Shown here: piece by piece, positions 57,710-64,000 of the stretch
Numbering within the stretch: the first letter of the stretch is position 1
How the letters are laid out: every line of letters begins with the position of its first letter
Source of the DNA: UBA2387 sp019454665
Lineage (GTDB): Bacteria; Armatimonadota; Fimbriimonadia; Fimbriimonadales; Fimbriimonadaceae
NCBI GenBank assembly: GCA_045862995.1
Contig: BTVX01000003.1
Span: 131,145 to 195,144 of the forward strand
Direction: 5' to 3'
DNA: 64,000 nucleotides
Position numbers and translations under genes: made by a program
The notes under the pieces: model-generated
Databases searched by the model: none
The model's input: only the letters and a program-made list of their open reading frames with translations
Told to the model about the DNA's origin: nothing

Positions 57710-59835
57710 GGATAGGTCACCTGGTGTGAAGGCAGTCCGCGCGAGCGGACGGAATTCGTGCGCCGCGGAGCGGCGGAACGGGTCGGAGTCAGCACTTCTG
57801 CCGACTGGGGTGGCAACGAGAGGCGGAGGGACGAGCCGACGCGGGTCGGTTGCGCCACTCCCAGGCGGGATTCAAATCGTAGGTTTCGGGCGGCGGGCAA
57901 CGCGCCCAGCGGCACGGTCACCGTCCGGGCTTCCTTCGAGCGGTTGACCACGACCAGGGCCACATCGCTCCCCTCGACGCGCGCATAGGACAGCGTGCCC
58001 GTCCCATCGTCCGATGCCAAGGGCACAGGCTCGCCGCTATGCAGCACGGGGGTCGAGTTGCGCAAGCGGCCCAGCGTCCGATAATGCTTCAGGAAGGCGT
58101 TGTCGTCGGTCGCGCGGCCCCACTCCATGCCCCTTCGGTTGGCCGGGTCCGCGCCGCCCTTCATGCCGAGTTCTTCGCCGTAGTACACGCTCGGCGAGCC
58201 CACCCACGTGAACTGAATCGTGGCAGCAAGCATCGCGGCTCGCTCGTCGTCGTTGGCCAGCGTGAGGAACCTCGGCGTGTCGTGGCTCGACAGCAGGTTC
58301 ATCATGTTGCGCGAGGCCTGAGGCGCGTAGTCGTGGTACACGCGCATCAAGCGGCCCATGAACTGACTGGGCGAATCGCTCCCTTGGGCCAAGAATCGCA
58401 GGACGGCGTCGCGGAACCGGTAGTTCATCACCGAATCCCACTGGTCGCCGCGCAGCCACGCCGAGCCATCCGTCCACACCTCGCCGACGATCCACAGGTT
58501 GGGGTCGAGGCCCTTGACCACCTTGCGGAAGTCGCGCCAGAACTCCATCGGCACTTCGTTGGCCACGTCGAGCCGCCACCCGTGGATGCGCGCCTCCTGG
58601 TGCCAGAAGCCGGGGACCTCCAACATGAAGCTCCTCGCGTTGGGGTTGTCGAGATTGACCTTGGGCATCGAGGGATAGCCCCACCAAGCCGTGTAGTTCG
58701 GGTTCTCGCCGACCCGAATCGGGAACCCTTGGACGTAGTACCAATCCTTGAACGCCGAAGCCTCGCCCCGCTCGCGCAGGTCCTTGAACGCGAAGAAGTC
58801 CACCGCCGTGTGGTTGAACACGCCGTCGAGCACCGTACGGATGCCTCGTCGTTCCATTTCCTTGGTCAACGAGGCGAACTCGGCGTTCGTCCCAAACTGC
58901 GGGTCCACTTCGAAGTAGTTCGTCGTCTCGTAGCGGTGGTTCGAGGGGCCCTTGAAGATCGGGTTGAAGTACACAGCACCCACGCCCAGGGACTCGAGAT
59001 GGCTCAAACGCTTGCGGACGCCCGCGAAGTCGCCGCCGAAGCGGTTCGCGTAGGTCGGGCGGCCGTCCCACGGCATGACGTTGGCAGGGTCGTTGGCCTT
59101 GTCGCCGTTCTCGAAGCGGTCGGGGAATATCTGGTAGACGACCGACGACTCGACCCATGCGGGCACGACGAGCGGCGCGTACGACTTCGGGTCGATCACA
59201 AAGGGTTGCGCCGCCGGACCCAGCCCTGTTCGGCCAAAGGCGAACGTCTTGCCGTCCTTGACCTCGAACGTGTAGCGCAAAGGCGAACGGCGATCCCACG
59301 GCACCTGGGCTCGGAACTTGGCGTACAAGTCGTCGCGCGAAACCTCTTGCATGGCGATGAGCTTGCCGTCGAGCACCACCGAGACGGATTCGAGATCGTC
59401 CGGCCTGGCACGCAACGTGAGCGTCAGGCGGCCCCGATCCCAATTCAAGTCGGGCACGCGCGTCTCGTGGGCCAGTGCCGCAGTCGCCAGCACCCCGTCG
59501 CCCTTCGCCGCCGGCCGTTCGTAGCCGGGCAAAGCCAGCATCAAGACCGAGTTGACGTTGCCGTTGCCGTCGTCCTCGTTGCGTTGCGCCTTGGGGTCGG
59601 TGATCCACTCGGTGCCGTTGAGGACGAACTTGTACTCGTGGCGTCCCGGCGGGAGCGTGTAGGTGCGCGTCCACGTTCGCCCGTCGGTCCCGACGGTCAT
59701 GGGGTCGGCGTTCGCCTGCCAGTTGTTGAACGTCCCGGCGACGAACACGCGCTCCAGTGGGCGATCGGCTTGGTAGCGGAACGTGTGCTCCACCGATTGG
59801 GCCGCCAACACCAGCGAGAGGGCCAATGTCGTCAT
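57706..59835 (-). CDS. GH13 amylase/neopullulanase-type enzyme with N-terminal glycogen-binding module
   Basis: The 709-residue protein begins MTTLALSLVLAAQSVEHTFR, a short export signal. A CBM48/AMPK-type starch-binding module follows (RVFVAGTFNNWQANADPM, HEYKFVLNGTEWITDP), then a second beta domain (about 120-215). The GH13 barrel contains VYQIFPDRFENGD, VDGVFNHT-like LDGVFNHT, GWRLDVANE with Asp423, IVGEVWTDG with Glu452 and SSHDTPR with Asp519. It resembles cyclomaltodextrinases and neopullulanases. ATG 59835 overlaps the LacI stop (59832-59835). Confidence 0.93.
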   Translation of the reverse strand: MTTLALSLVLAAQSVEHTFRYQADRPLERVFVAGTFNNWQANADPMTVGTDGRTWTRTYTLPPGRHEYKFVLNGTEWITDPKAQRNEDDGNGNVNSVLMLALPGYERPAAKGDGVLATAALAHETRVPDLNWDRGRLTLTLRARPDDLESVSVVLDGKLIAMQEVSRDDLYAKFRAQVPWDRRSPLRYTFEVKDGKTFAFGRTGLGPAAQPFVIDPKSYAPLVVPAWVESSVVYQIFPDRFENGDKANDPANVMPWDGRPTYANRFGGDFAGVRKRLSHLESLGVGAVYFNPIFKGPSNHRYETTNYFEVDPQFGTNAEFASLTKEMERRGIRTVLDGVFNHTAVDFFAFKDLRERGEASAFKDWYYVQGFPIRVGENPNYTAWWGYPSMPKVNLDNPNARSFMLEVPGFWHQEARIHGWRLDVANEVPMEFWRDFRKVVKGLDPNLWIVGEVWTDGSAWLRGDQWDSVMNYRFRDAVLRFLAQGSDSPSQFMGRLMRVYHDYAPQASRNMMNLLSSHDTPRFLTLANDDERAAMLAATIQFTWVGSPSVYYGEELGMKGGADPANRRGMEWGRATDDNAFLKHYRTLGRLRNSTPVLHSGEPVPLASDDGTGTLSYARVEGSDVALVVVNRSKEARTVTVPLGALPAARNLRFESRLGVAQPTRVGSSLRLSLPPQSAEVLTPTRSAAPRRTNSVRSRGLPSHQVTYP

Positions 59836-60860
59836 CGGCGGGCCACCTCCCTGGGTTGCGACGAGCCGCGGGCGATGAGGGCGCTGGGGATCAGCGTGCG
59901 TCGCGGACCATCGGGGTCCCGTCCCTCGATCGCATCCACCAGCCGCTCGCAGGCCGTCTGGACCAGCGTCTCGATGTTCAGGCTCACGCTCGACAGCCCC
60001 CCTTCGATGAGCCGGCAAATGGCGCTGTCGTTGAAGCTGACCAAGCCCATGTCGCCCGGCACATTGGCCCCGAAATCGCGGAGCGCCTGCACCGCGCCCA
60101 TCGCCATGAAGTCGTCGAGAACCACCAAAGCGTCCGGGACTTCGGGTGCGGTGAGGATGTGTTCTCGAGTTGCTTCGCGAGCGGCCTGGCTGCCGAAGTC
60201 GCTGTGCCAGACATAGGGCCGGGATTGGCGGTCGCGAATCGCCTGCATGTAGCCTTCGAGACGGTCGCGTGTGACCGTCGTCTCGCTTGGACCGGCCAGG
60301 AACCCGACTCGTTGGAAACCCTGGTCGAGCAGATGCTGGGTGGCAATGCGCCCAGCCAGCACGTTGTCGTTGTCCACGGACCAGATGGCCTCGTTGCCCA
60401 TCGGGTTGCCGATCAACACGAAGGGGAAGTGGTCCGCCTGCAAGCGGTGGATGCGCTCGTCGAGGGCTTCGGATTCGACCAGAATGAGGCCGTCCACCCG
60501 GCGGGACCGCAGAAGCTCGTCGTAGAGCCCGACCTGCGATTGCACGTCCAGGGTCATGTCGGCGCACAGGTGATAGGGCTTGCCGACCAGAAAGTCCATG
60601 ATCGCGGAGATCAGGCTGGCGAAGAAGGGATCGTCGCTCAGGCCGCCCTTGGGACGCTTCACCACGAGTCCGATGAGTCCGGCGCGCTTGCTGCGCAGGG
60701 AGCGGGCGCGGGCGTCCGGCTGATAGTTGTGTTCGCGCATCACCTCGAGGACGCGCTGGCGGATGCCGTCTTCGACACGCCCATCGCCCGACACGACGCG
60801 CGAAACGGTCGGCTGGGACACGTTCGCGATCTTGGCGATGTCGGCTTGCGTGATGCGCAT
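59832..60860 (-). CDS. LacI-family transcriptional regulator of the GH13 operon
   Basis: The 342-residue protein starts MRITQADIAKIANVSQPTVS, a LacI helix-turn-helix, followed by RQRVLEVMREHNYQPDARA and a sugar-binding effector domain (RVDGLILVES, GRIATQHLLDQGFQRVGFL, DALVVLDDFMAMGAV, LVSFNDSAIC). It is coupled to the GH13 gene and by analogy to MalR-type repressors probably responds to maltodextrins. Two overlapping palindromes between its promoter and start are likely its own operators. It may also control the divergent pseudopilin-lipoprotein genes. Confidence 0.93.
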   Translation of the reverse strand: MRITQADIAKIANVSQPTVSRVVSGDGRVEDGIRQRVLEVMREHNYQPDARARSLRSKRAGLIGLVVKRPKGGLSDDPFFASLISAIMDFLVGKPYHLCADMTLDVQSQVGLYDELLRSRRVDGLILVESEALDERIHRLQADHFPFVLIGNPMGNEAIWSVDNDNVLAGRIATQHLLDQGFQRVGFLAGPSETTVTRDRLEGYMQAIRDRQSRPYVWHSDFGSQAAREATREHILTAPEVPDALVVLDDFMAMGAVQALRDFGANVPGDMGLVSFNDSAICRLIEGGLSSVSLNIETLVQTACERLVDAIEGRDPDGPRRTLIPSALIARGSSQPREVARR

Positions 60861-60886
60861 CGTACGGTCTCTTCGGTGAGACGGAC

Positions 60887-60921
60887 CACAAGAATTCGTA
60901 TTCTTGTGAATTCGTATTCAC
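60887..60921. promoter_or_regulatory. Two overlapping LacI-type operators
   Basis: Operator 1 (60887-60908) has 9-bp arms CACAAGAAT/ATTCTTGTG around TCGT. Operator 2 (60906-60921) has 6-bp arms GTGAAT/ATTCAC around the same TCGT. Their centres are 16 bp apart and both lie between the LacI promoter and ATG 60860. The shared AATTCGTATT core suggests two sites for one repressor. Each contains a GAATTC. Confidence 0.75.
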
Positions 60922-60923
60922 GC

Positions 60924-60952
60924 ATGATATCACGCTTTTGCCCGTTTGACAA
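60924..60952 (-). promoter_or_regulatory. Promoter of the LacI/GH13 operon
   Basis: On the minus strand -35 TTGTCA (60947-60952) and -10 TATCAT (60924-60929) are 17 bp apart. The start would lie near 60917, inside the operators. The spacer begins AACGGGCAAAAG, as in the promoter at 3489-3517. Confidence 0.7.
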
Positions 60953-61136
60953 GACCCCGGCCTGAATATTTCCGGGGATTTTTACGGACCCGGACCGGGC
61001 CCGCCCGACGCCCCAGTTCATAGAATATTCACCCGCAACGGGGCGGTTGCCCTATCGGAACTTCCCTTCGATGGTTCAAGGTAGATAGTGGCGGCGGCTG
61101 CTCGTCGCCCACGACCACCGGAGGTTACCAATCGGA

Positions 61137-62078
61137 ATGAAATCTCGAGCCTTTACGCTCATCGAACTGCTCGTGGTGATCGCGATCATCGCCATCCTAG
61201 CGGCCATGCTCTTCCCTGTGTACGCGCAGGCGAAGGAAGCCGCGAAGAAGGCGGTCGGCGTGGCCCACGTCAAGCAGCTCAACTTGGCCAACATCATGTA
61301 CTCGGCGGACTACGACGACACGTTCCCGCTGGCCTACGAGTACCCGTGGACGGGCCCTGGCGGCGGCTTCCCCTGGCATCTGCGCGTCTTCCCCTACACG
61401 AAGAGCTACGACCTGCTCATCACCCCCATGGGCGCCCCGAACCCCGCCGCTTCGAACCAGAACAACGGCTGGGACTACATCTGGGCCTACGGCACCATGC
61501 CCCGAGCCCAACTGAAACTGCTGCCCTATTACACTGTCGGCGACTGGCCCATCAGCCGCGCGCTCGACAAGGTCGGCGTTCGCCACGACTCGATCATGGG
61601 TTGGGGGCAGAACGGCACCGTCTGGGGCTGTTGGGGCGCCTACTGCGGCATCCACTCCGGGGCCGGAGCGACGGTCGTCAACGTGCCCAGCAAGAGCCAG
61701 TCTCAGCTTGAGGACGTGGGCAACCAAGCGTTGATCTTCGACGCCGGCGAGCCGTTCGGCGACTACGCCACGTTCGGCCCCAACACCGAACTCGGCGTCT
61801 GCGTCATCCGCTCCTACAACCCGGGCAGCGCCTCCATCGGCGGCGCGACCCCGCGCTGGAACGGCGGCCCCAAGAGCTGCACCGGCTGGCGCGAAGCGGG
61901 CGGCGGCGGCAGCGCCTCCATCCCTGCGGCGCTCGCGGCAAAGGTGCGCGACGGACAAGCCGTCATCGGCTTCGCCGACGGTCACACCTCGGCGATGTCG
62001 CTGCCTCGCCTGTACGAAACCCAGCCCTGCTCGTCCGATCCCGGCGTGCAGTGCATGAAGCGTTTCGCGGTGAACTGA
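61137..62078 (+). CDS. Prepilin-like protein divergent from LacI (DGH-type C-terminus)
   Basis: The 313-residue protein starts MKSRAFTLIELLVVIAIIAI with the prepilin signature, then AKEAAKKAVGVAHVKQLN. The C-terminal part has GQAVIGFADGHTSAMSLPR, the DGH motif, and two late cysteines (PCSSDPGVQCMKRF). GGAGGTTA lies upstream of ATG 61137. It overlaps the next lipoprotein gene (TGATG), forming a pseudopilin-lipoprotein pair under likely LacI control from the shared 276-bp divergent region. Confidence 0.87.
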   Translation: MKSRAFTLIELLVVIAIIAILAAMLFPVYAQAKEAAKKAVGVAHVKQLNLANIMYSADYDDTFPLAYEYPWTGPGGGFPWHLRVFPYTKSYDLLITPMGAPNPAASNQNNGWDYIWAYGTMPRAQLKLLPYYTVGDWPISRALDKVGVRHDSIMGWGQNGTVWGCWGAYCGIHSGAGATVVNVPSKSQSQLEDVGNQALIFDAGEPFGDYATFGPNTELGVCVIRSYNPGSASIGGATPRWNGGPKSCTGWREAGGGGSASIPAALAAKVRDGQAVIGFADGHTSAMSLPRLYETQPCSSDPGVQCMKRFAVN

Positions 62079-62278
62079 TGAAGCGCTGGACACTTGCCCT
62101 TGCCCTTGGATTCGCCACGGTGGCCTTGGTCGGATGCTCCGCCGAGGAACCCAAAGCGACCGAAAAGGACAAGGAGAACATCGACAAGATCCTGAAGGAG
62201 GGCATCGGCGCTCCCCAGGACGCGCAAGGCGGCGCCCAACCGGGGACCGCCGCCCCGCCCGACCAATCGGATCCGTAA
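62078..62278 (+). CDS. Very small lipoprotein paired with pseudopilin
   Basis: The 66-residue protein has a lipoprotein signal (MKRWTLALALGFATVALVGC, Cys20) followed by a charged segment (EEPKATEKDKENIDKILKEG) and a Gln/Pro/Gly tail (GGAQPGTAAPPDQSDP). ATG 62078 shares its A with the pseudopilin TGA stop, so translation is coupled. No family is recognised. It is the third such lipoprotein beside a pseudopilin in this window. Confidence 0.8.
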   Translation: MKRWTLALALGFATVALVGCSAEEPKATEKDKENIDKILKEGIGAPQDAQGGAQPGTAAPPDQSDP

Positions 62279-62292
62279 GGACCCGCAAGGCA

Positions 62293-62326
62293 AGCCCCGG
62301 GACTCTCGCAGTCTCGGGGCTTTTTT
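62293..62326 (+). terminator. Rho-independent terminator of the pseudopilin-lipoprotein pair
   Basis: A 12-bp stem (62293-62304 with 62310-62321, one G-T pair), loop CTCGC, is followed by TTTTTTG. It lies 14 bp after the lipoprotein stop. Confidence 0.9.
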
Positions 62327-62376
62327 GTGTCCGCTTATGTTCGTCTGGCGACTATAACGCGCCGTTTGGACGACCC

Positions 62377-62409
62377 TTATTAACGGAAACCGGCCCGAAC
62401 CGTTAATAA
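62377..62409. promoter_or_regulatory. Inverted repeat upstream of fic
   Basis: Perfect 10-bp arms TTATTAACGG (62377-62386) and CCGTTAATAA (62400-62409) are separated by 13 bp and end 21 bp before the fic ATG. The site is AT-rich within GC-rich DNA and looks like an operator, perhaps for the C-terminal winged helix of the Fic protein itself. Confidence 0.7.
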
Positions 62410-62430
62410 GATCCTCCTTCCGCGCCCATA

Positions 62431-63660
62431 ATGTCATCCAGAATGCAACAAACCTCCTCCCGGGCGGGCACGTACGTCCAGCAGCCGACGGGCTACAAGG
62501 CGTTCGTTCCCGCGCCGCTCCCGCCGGTTCCTGGCCTCAACATGGACGACGAGATGCTCGAACTCCTCTCGCGGGCGGACCGCGCCTTGGGACGGCTGGA
62601 TGGAGCTACCGAAGCGCTACCCAACCCGGACCTCTTTGTCATGATGTACGTCCGCAAGGAAGCGGTCCTCAGTTCCCAGATCGAAGGGACGCAGGCGTCG
62701 CTCGCGAATGTGTTGGAGGTCGAGGCCGACGTCCTCGATCCCGAAAGCCCGACAGACGTCTCAGAAGTCGTGAACTATGTTGGCGCACTCAACTATGGCC
62801 TTTCACGTCTGAAAACCTTGCCATTGTCCCTGCGTCTCGTCTGTGAGATTCATGGCAAGCTTCTGGCTGGCGCACGGGGTCAGGAGAAGCAACCGGGCGA
62901 GTTCCGCCGCAGCCAGAACTGGATCGGGCCTGCAGGATCGACTTTGACAACGGCTCGATTCGTCCCGCCGAGCGTGGATGACATGCGAACTGCGTTGGGT
63001 GACTGGGAGCTCTTCCTACAAGATGCCCAGCCGATGCCTGTACTCGTTCGTGTGGGGCTCGCTCACGCTCAGTTTGAGACCATCCACCCGTTCTTGGATG
63101 GAAACGGGCGCGTCGGGCGTCTCATGATCACGTTCTTGCTCTGCGAACGAGATGTCCTCAAACGACCGCTGTTGTATCTGTCGTACTACTTCAAGCAGAA
63201 CAGGCTCGAATACTACGACCGGCTCCAGGCGGTGCGCGATCACGGTGACTGGGAAGGGTGGATGCGCTTCTTTCTGCGAGGCGTGGCGAGCGTTGCCAGC
63301 GAGGCCACGGAGACCGCTCGCAAGATCGTCGCCCTGAGGGAAGAAGACCGACAGCGCATTGTAGCCACGGCGGGACGCTCGACGGGCGATGTCCTGCGCC
63401 TGCACGACCTGCTCTTCGAGCGGCCCATGGTCACCGTGCCTCTGGTGCAAAGGACCCTGGAACGGGCGTTTCCCGCAGCCAACCGCCTCGTGCGCCAACT
63501 GACCGAATTGGGAGTTCTCAAAGAAACCACAGGTCGAATGCGTAACCGTGTCTACCTCCATGACCGGTACTTCCGACTGTTCGACGACGTGGAGCCAGGC
63601 GTGCCTGCTCTTTCGGGCACGGCGAGGCAGGGTATAGGCCCCACGCTTGACAAGGTATAA
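62431..63660 (+). CDS. Fic-family protein (AMP transferase) with internal inhibitory motif
   Basis: The 409-residue protein has an N-terminal Fic_N segment with the inhibitory helix motif S81-x3-E85-G86 (SSQIEG), the Fic core HPFLDGNGRVGR at 219-230 with all catalytic residues, and a C-terminal winged-helix region (PMVTVPLVQRTLERAFPAAN, LVRQLTELGVLKET). It fits class II Fic proteins, which transfer AMP to target proteins and are held in check by the internal Glu. ATG 62431 or 62443 could be the start. The target is unknown. Confidence 0.93.
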   Translation: MSSRMQQTSSRAGTYVQQPTGYKAFVPAPLPPVPGLNMDDEMLELLSRADRALGRLDGATEALPNPDLFVMMYVRKEAVLSSQIEGTQASLANVLEVEADVLDPESPTDVSEVVNYVGALNYGLSRLKTLPLSLRLVCEIHGKLLAGARGQEKQPGEFRRSQNWIGPAGSTLTTARFVPPSVDDMRTALGDWELFLQDAQPMPVLVRVGLAHAQFETIHPFLDGNGRVGRLMITFLLCERDVLKRPLLYLSYYFKQNRLEYYDRLQAVRDHGDWEGWMRFFLRGVASVASEATETARKIVALREEDRQRIVATAGRSTGDVLRLHDLLFERPMVTVPLVQRTLERAFPAANRLVRQLTELGVLKETTGRMRNRVYLHDRYFRLFDDVEPGVPALSGTARQGIGPTLDKV

Positions 63661-63661
63661 T
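63656..63661 (+). promoter_or_regulatory. Likely -10 box of the tRNA-Val gene
   Basis: A perfect TATAAT at 63656-63661 overlaps the fic stop codon and would start transcription about 35 nt before the tRNA. No good -35 is seen 17 bp upstream, so this is tentative. Confidence 0.4.
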
Positions 63662-63703
63662 GGCTTCCTCTCCACGCGCCCTTTCCCGGGGCGCGGCACG
63701 GTC

Positions 63704-63778
63704 GGGCGGTTAGCTCAGCGGTAGAGCACTTCGTTCACACCGAAGGGGTCACAGGTTCAAATCCTGTACCGCCCACCA
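63704..63778 (+). tRNA. tRNA-Val (anticodon CAC), CCA encoded
   Basis: The acceptor stem GGGCGGT pairs with ACCGCCC (63768-63774), followed by A and encoded CCA. The D arm is GCTC-AGCGGTA-GAGC, the anticodon arm CTTCG-TTCACAC-CGAAG gives anticodon CAC (reads GUG, valine), and the T arm is ACAGG-TTCAAAT-CCTGT. All stems pair fully. Confidence 0.95.
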
Positions 63779-63820
63779 CTCAAATCGCACGCTCGCAAAA
63801 GGGTCTGGCCAGGACCCGAC

Positions 63821-64000
63821 CCGCCCTTGTCCGCTTCGACACCTTGGGCGACTGCGTCGCCCAAGGGCTCAGCGTGACGGGAATTCCCGCTGGATCTATG
63901 GGTCAGGCTGGGGCGCAGCGGGAGGCGTTAGGGCTTGGTGCGACAAGTGTCGAGCCGCCCTTGTCCGCTTCGACACCTTGGGCGACTGCGTCGCCCAAGG
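63821..64000. repeat. Direct repeat with 10-bp hairpin, two copies 134 bp apart
   Basis: A 46-bp sequence starting CCGCCCTTGTCCGCTTCGAC occurs at 63821-63866 and again at 63955-64000, where it meets the window edge. Each copy contains a perfect hairpin CCTTGGGCGA/TCGCCCAAGG with loop CTGCG. Between them lie smaller palindromes (CGGGAATTCCCG at 63878-63889). No gene is seen in 63779-64000. Confidence 0.8.

Noticed and set aside
60887..60921. GAATTC sites in the operators as targets of the EcoRI-type methyltransferase
   Set aside because: GAATTC also occurs at several other places in the window, so a special link is not supported.
63821..63866. Hairpin considered as the tRNA-Val terminator
   Set aside because: It has no T-tract and is duplicated downstream, so it fits a repeat better.

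Overview
The window looks like chromosomal DNA from a GC-rich, Gram-negative-type (diderm) bacterium. The best fit is phylum Armatimonadota, near the Fimbriimonadales. The pointers are six secreted proteins with the N-terminal signature FTLIELLVVIAIIAILAAML followed by FPVYAQAK, the DUF1501/DUF1553 'planctomycete cytochrome' gene pair, many LacI-controlled sugar genes, and outer-membrane genes (Kdo transferase, MlaE permease, an LptD-like barrel). The phylum assignment is inference from protein style; no rRNA gene is present. About 62 protein genes and one tRNA are supported. The only sequence break is a run of 100 N at 54555-54654, inside a repeat.

Layout. 1-3.5 kb: a LacI-headed minus-strand operon (LacI, lipoprotein, pseudopilin, glycoamylase-like hydrolase cut by the window edge). 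3.6-9.9 kb: housekeeping genes (rplA, scpB, motA, pheA, an SLC13 transporter) and a VapBC-like pair. 9.9-12.2 kb: an EcoRI-type adenine methyltransferase followed by a DUF262-HNH nuclease, a probable defence module. 12.3-17.2 kb: phosphatase, oligopeptidase F, a CC-motif periplasmic protein and a Gfo/Idh oxidoreductase. 17.25-18.5 kb: an HTH plus nucleotidyltransferase toxin-antitoxin-like pair behind a 31-bp palindrome. 18.5-22 kb: an operon for tyrosine/homogentisate breakdown (fumarylacetoacetase) with a stress protein. 22-28.3 kb: msrB, the DUF1501/DUF1553 pair and dockerin-like genes. 28.3-33.4 kb: two tandem ClpS-like adaptors and three tandem pseudopilins. 33.4-39 kb: cmk, aroA, two flotillin-like genes, FmdB-like and tdk. 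39-41.4 kb: HDOD, CheX and an acetyltransferase. 41.4-48.9 kb: an RsgA-RNHCP fusion and envelope genes (mlaE, LptD-like protein, waaA). 48.9-54.2 kb: purC, an MFS transporter, a sigma factor fused to a degenerate GGDEF domain, and a flavin-dependent halogenase-like protein. 54.2-54.85 kb: inverted-repeat-bounded repeats and the gap. 54.9-62.3 kb: a second LacI regulon (LacI, GH13, pseudopilin, lipoprotein, GH13) with a divergent pseudopilin-lipoprotein pair. 62.4-64 kb: a Fic protein, tRNA-Val and a hairpin repeat.

Themes. The most suggestive pattern is a recurring gene set: LacI regulator, pseudopilin ending in a DGH-type motif, tiny proline/glycine-tailed lipoprotein and glycoside hydrolase. 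It occurs at both ends of the window, with overlapping start/stop codons, and the two LacI promoters share an unusual spacer sequence. This could be a sugar-regulated surface apparatus for polysaccharide use. Other notable items are the sigma-GGDEF fusion, the methyltransferase/DUF262-HNH module, the palindrome-controlled HTH-nucleotidyltransferase pair, and several enzymes that lack expected metal or catalytic residues (VapC, Tdk, MsrB).
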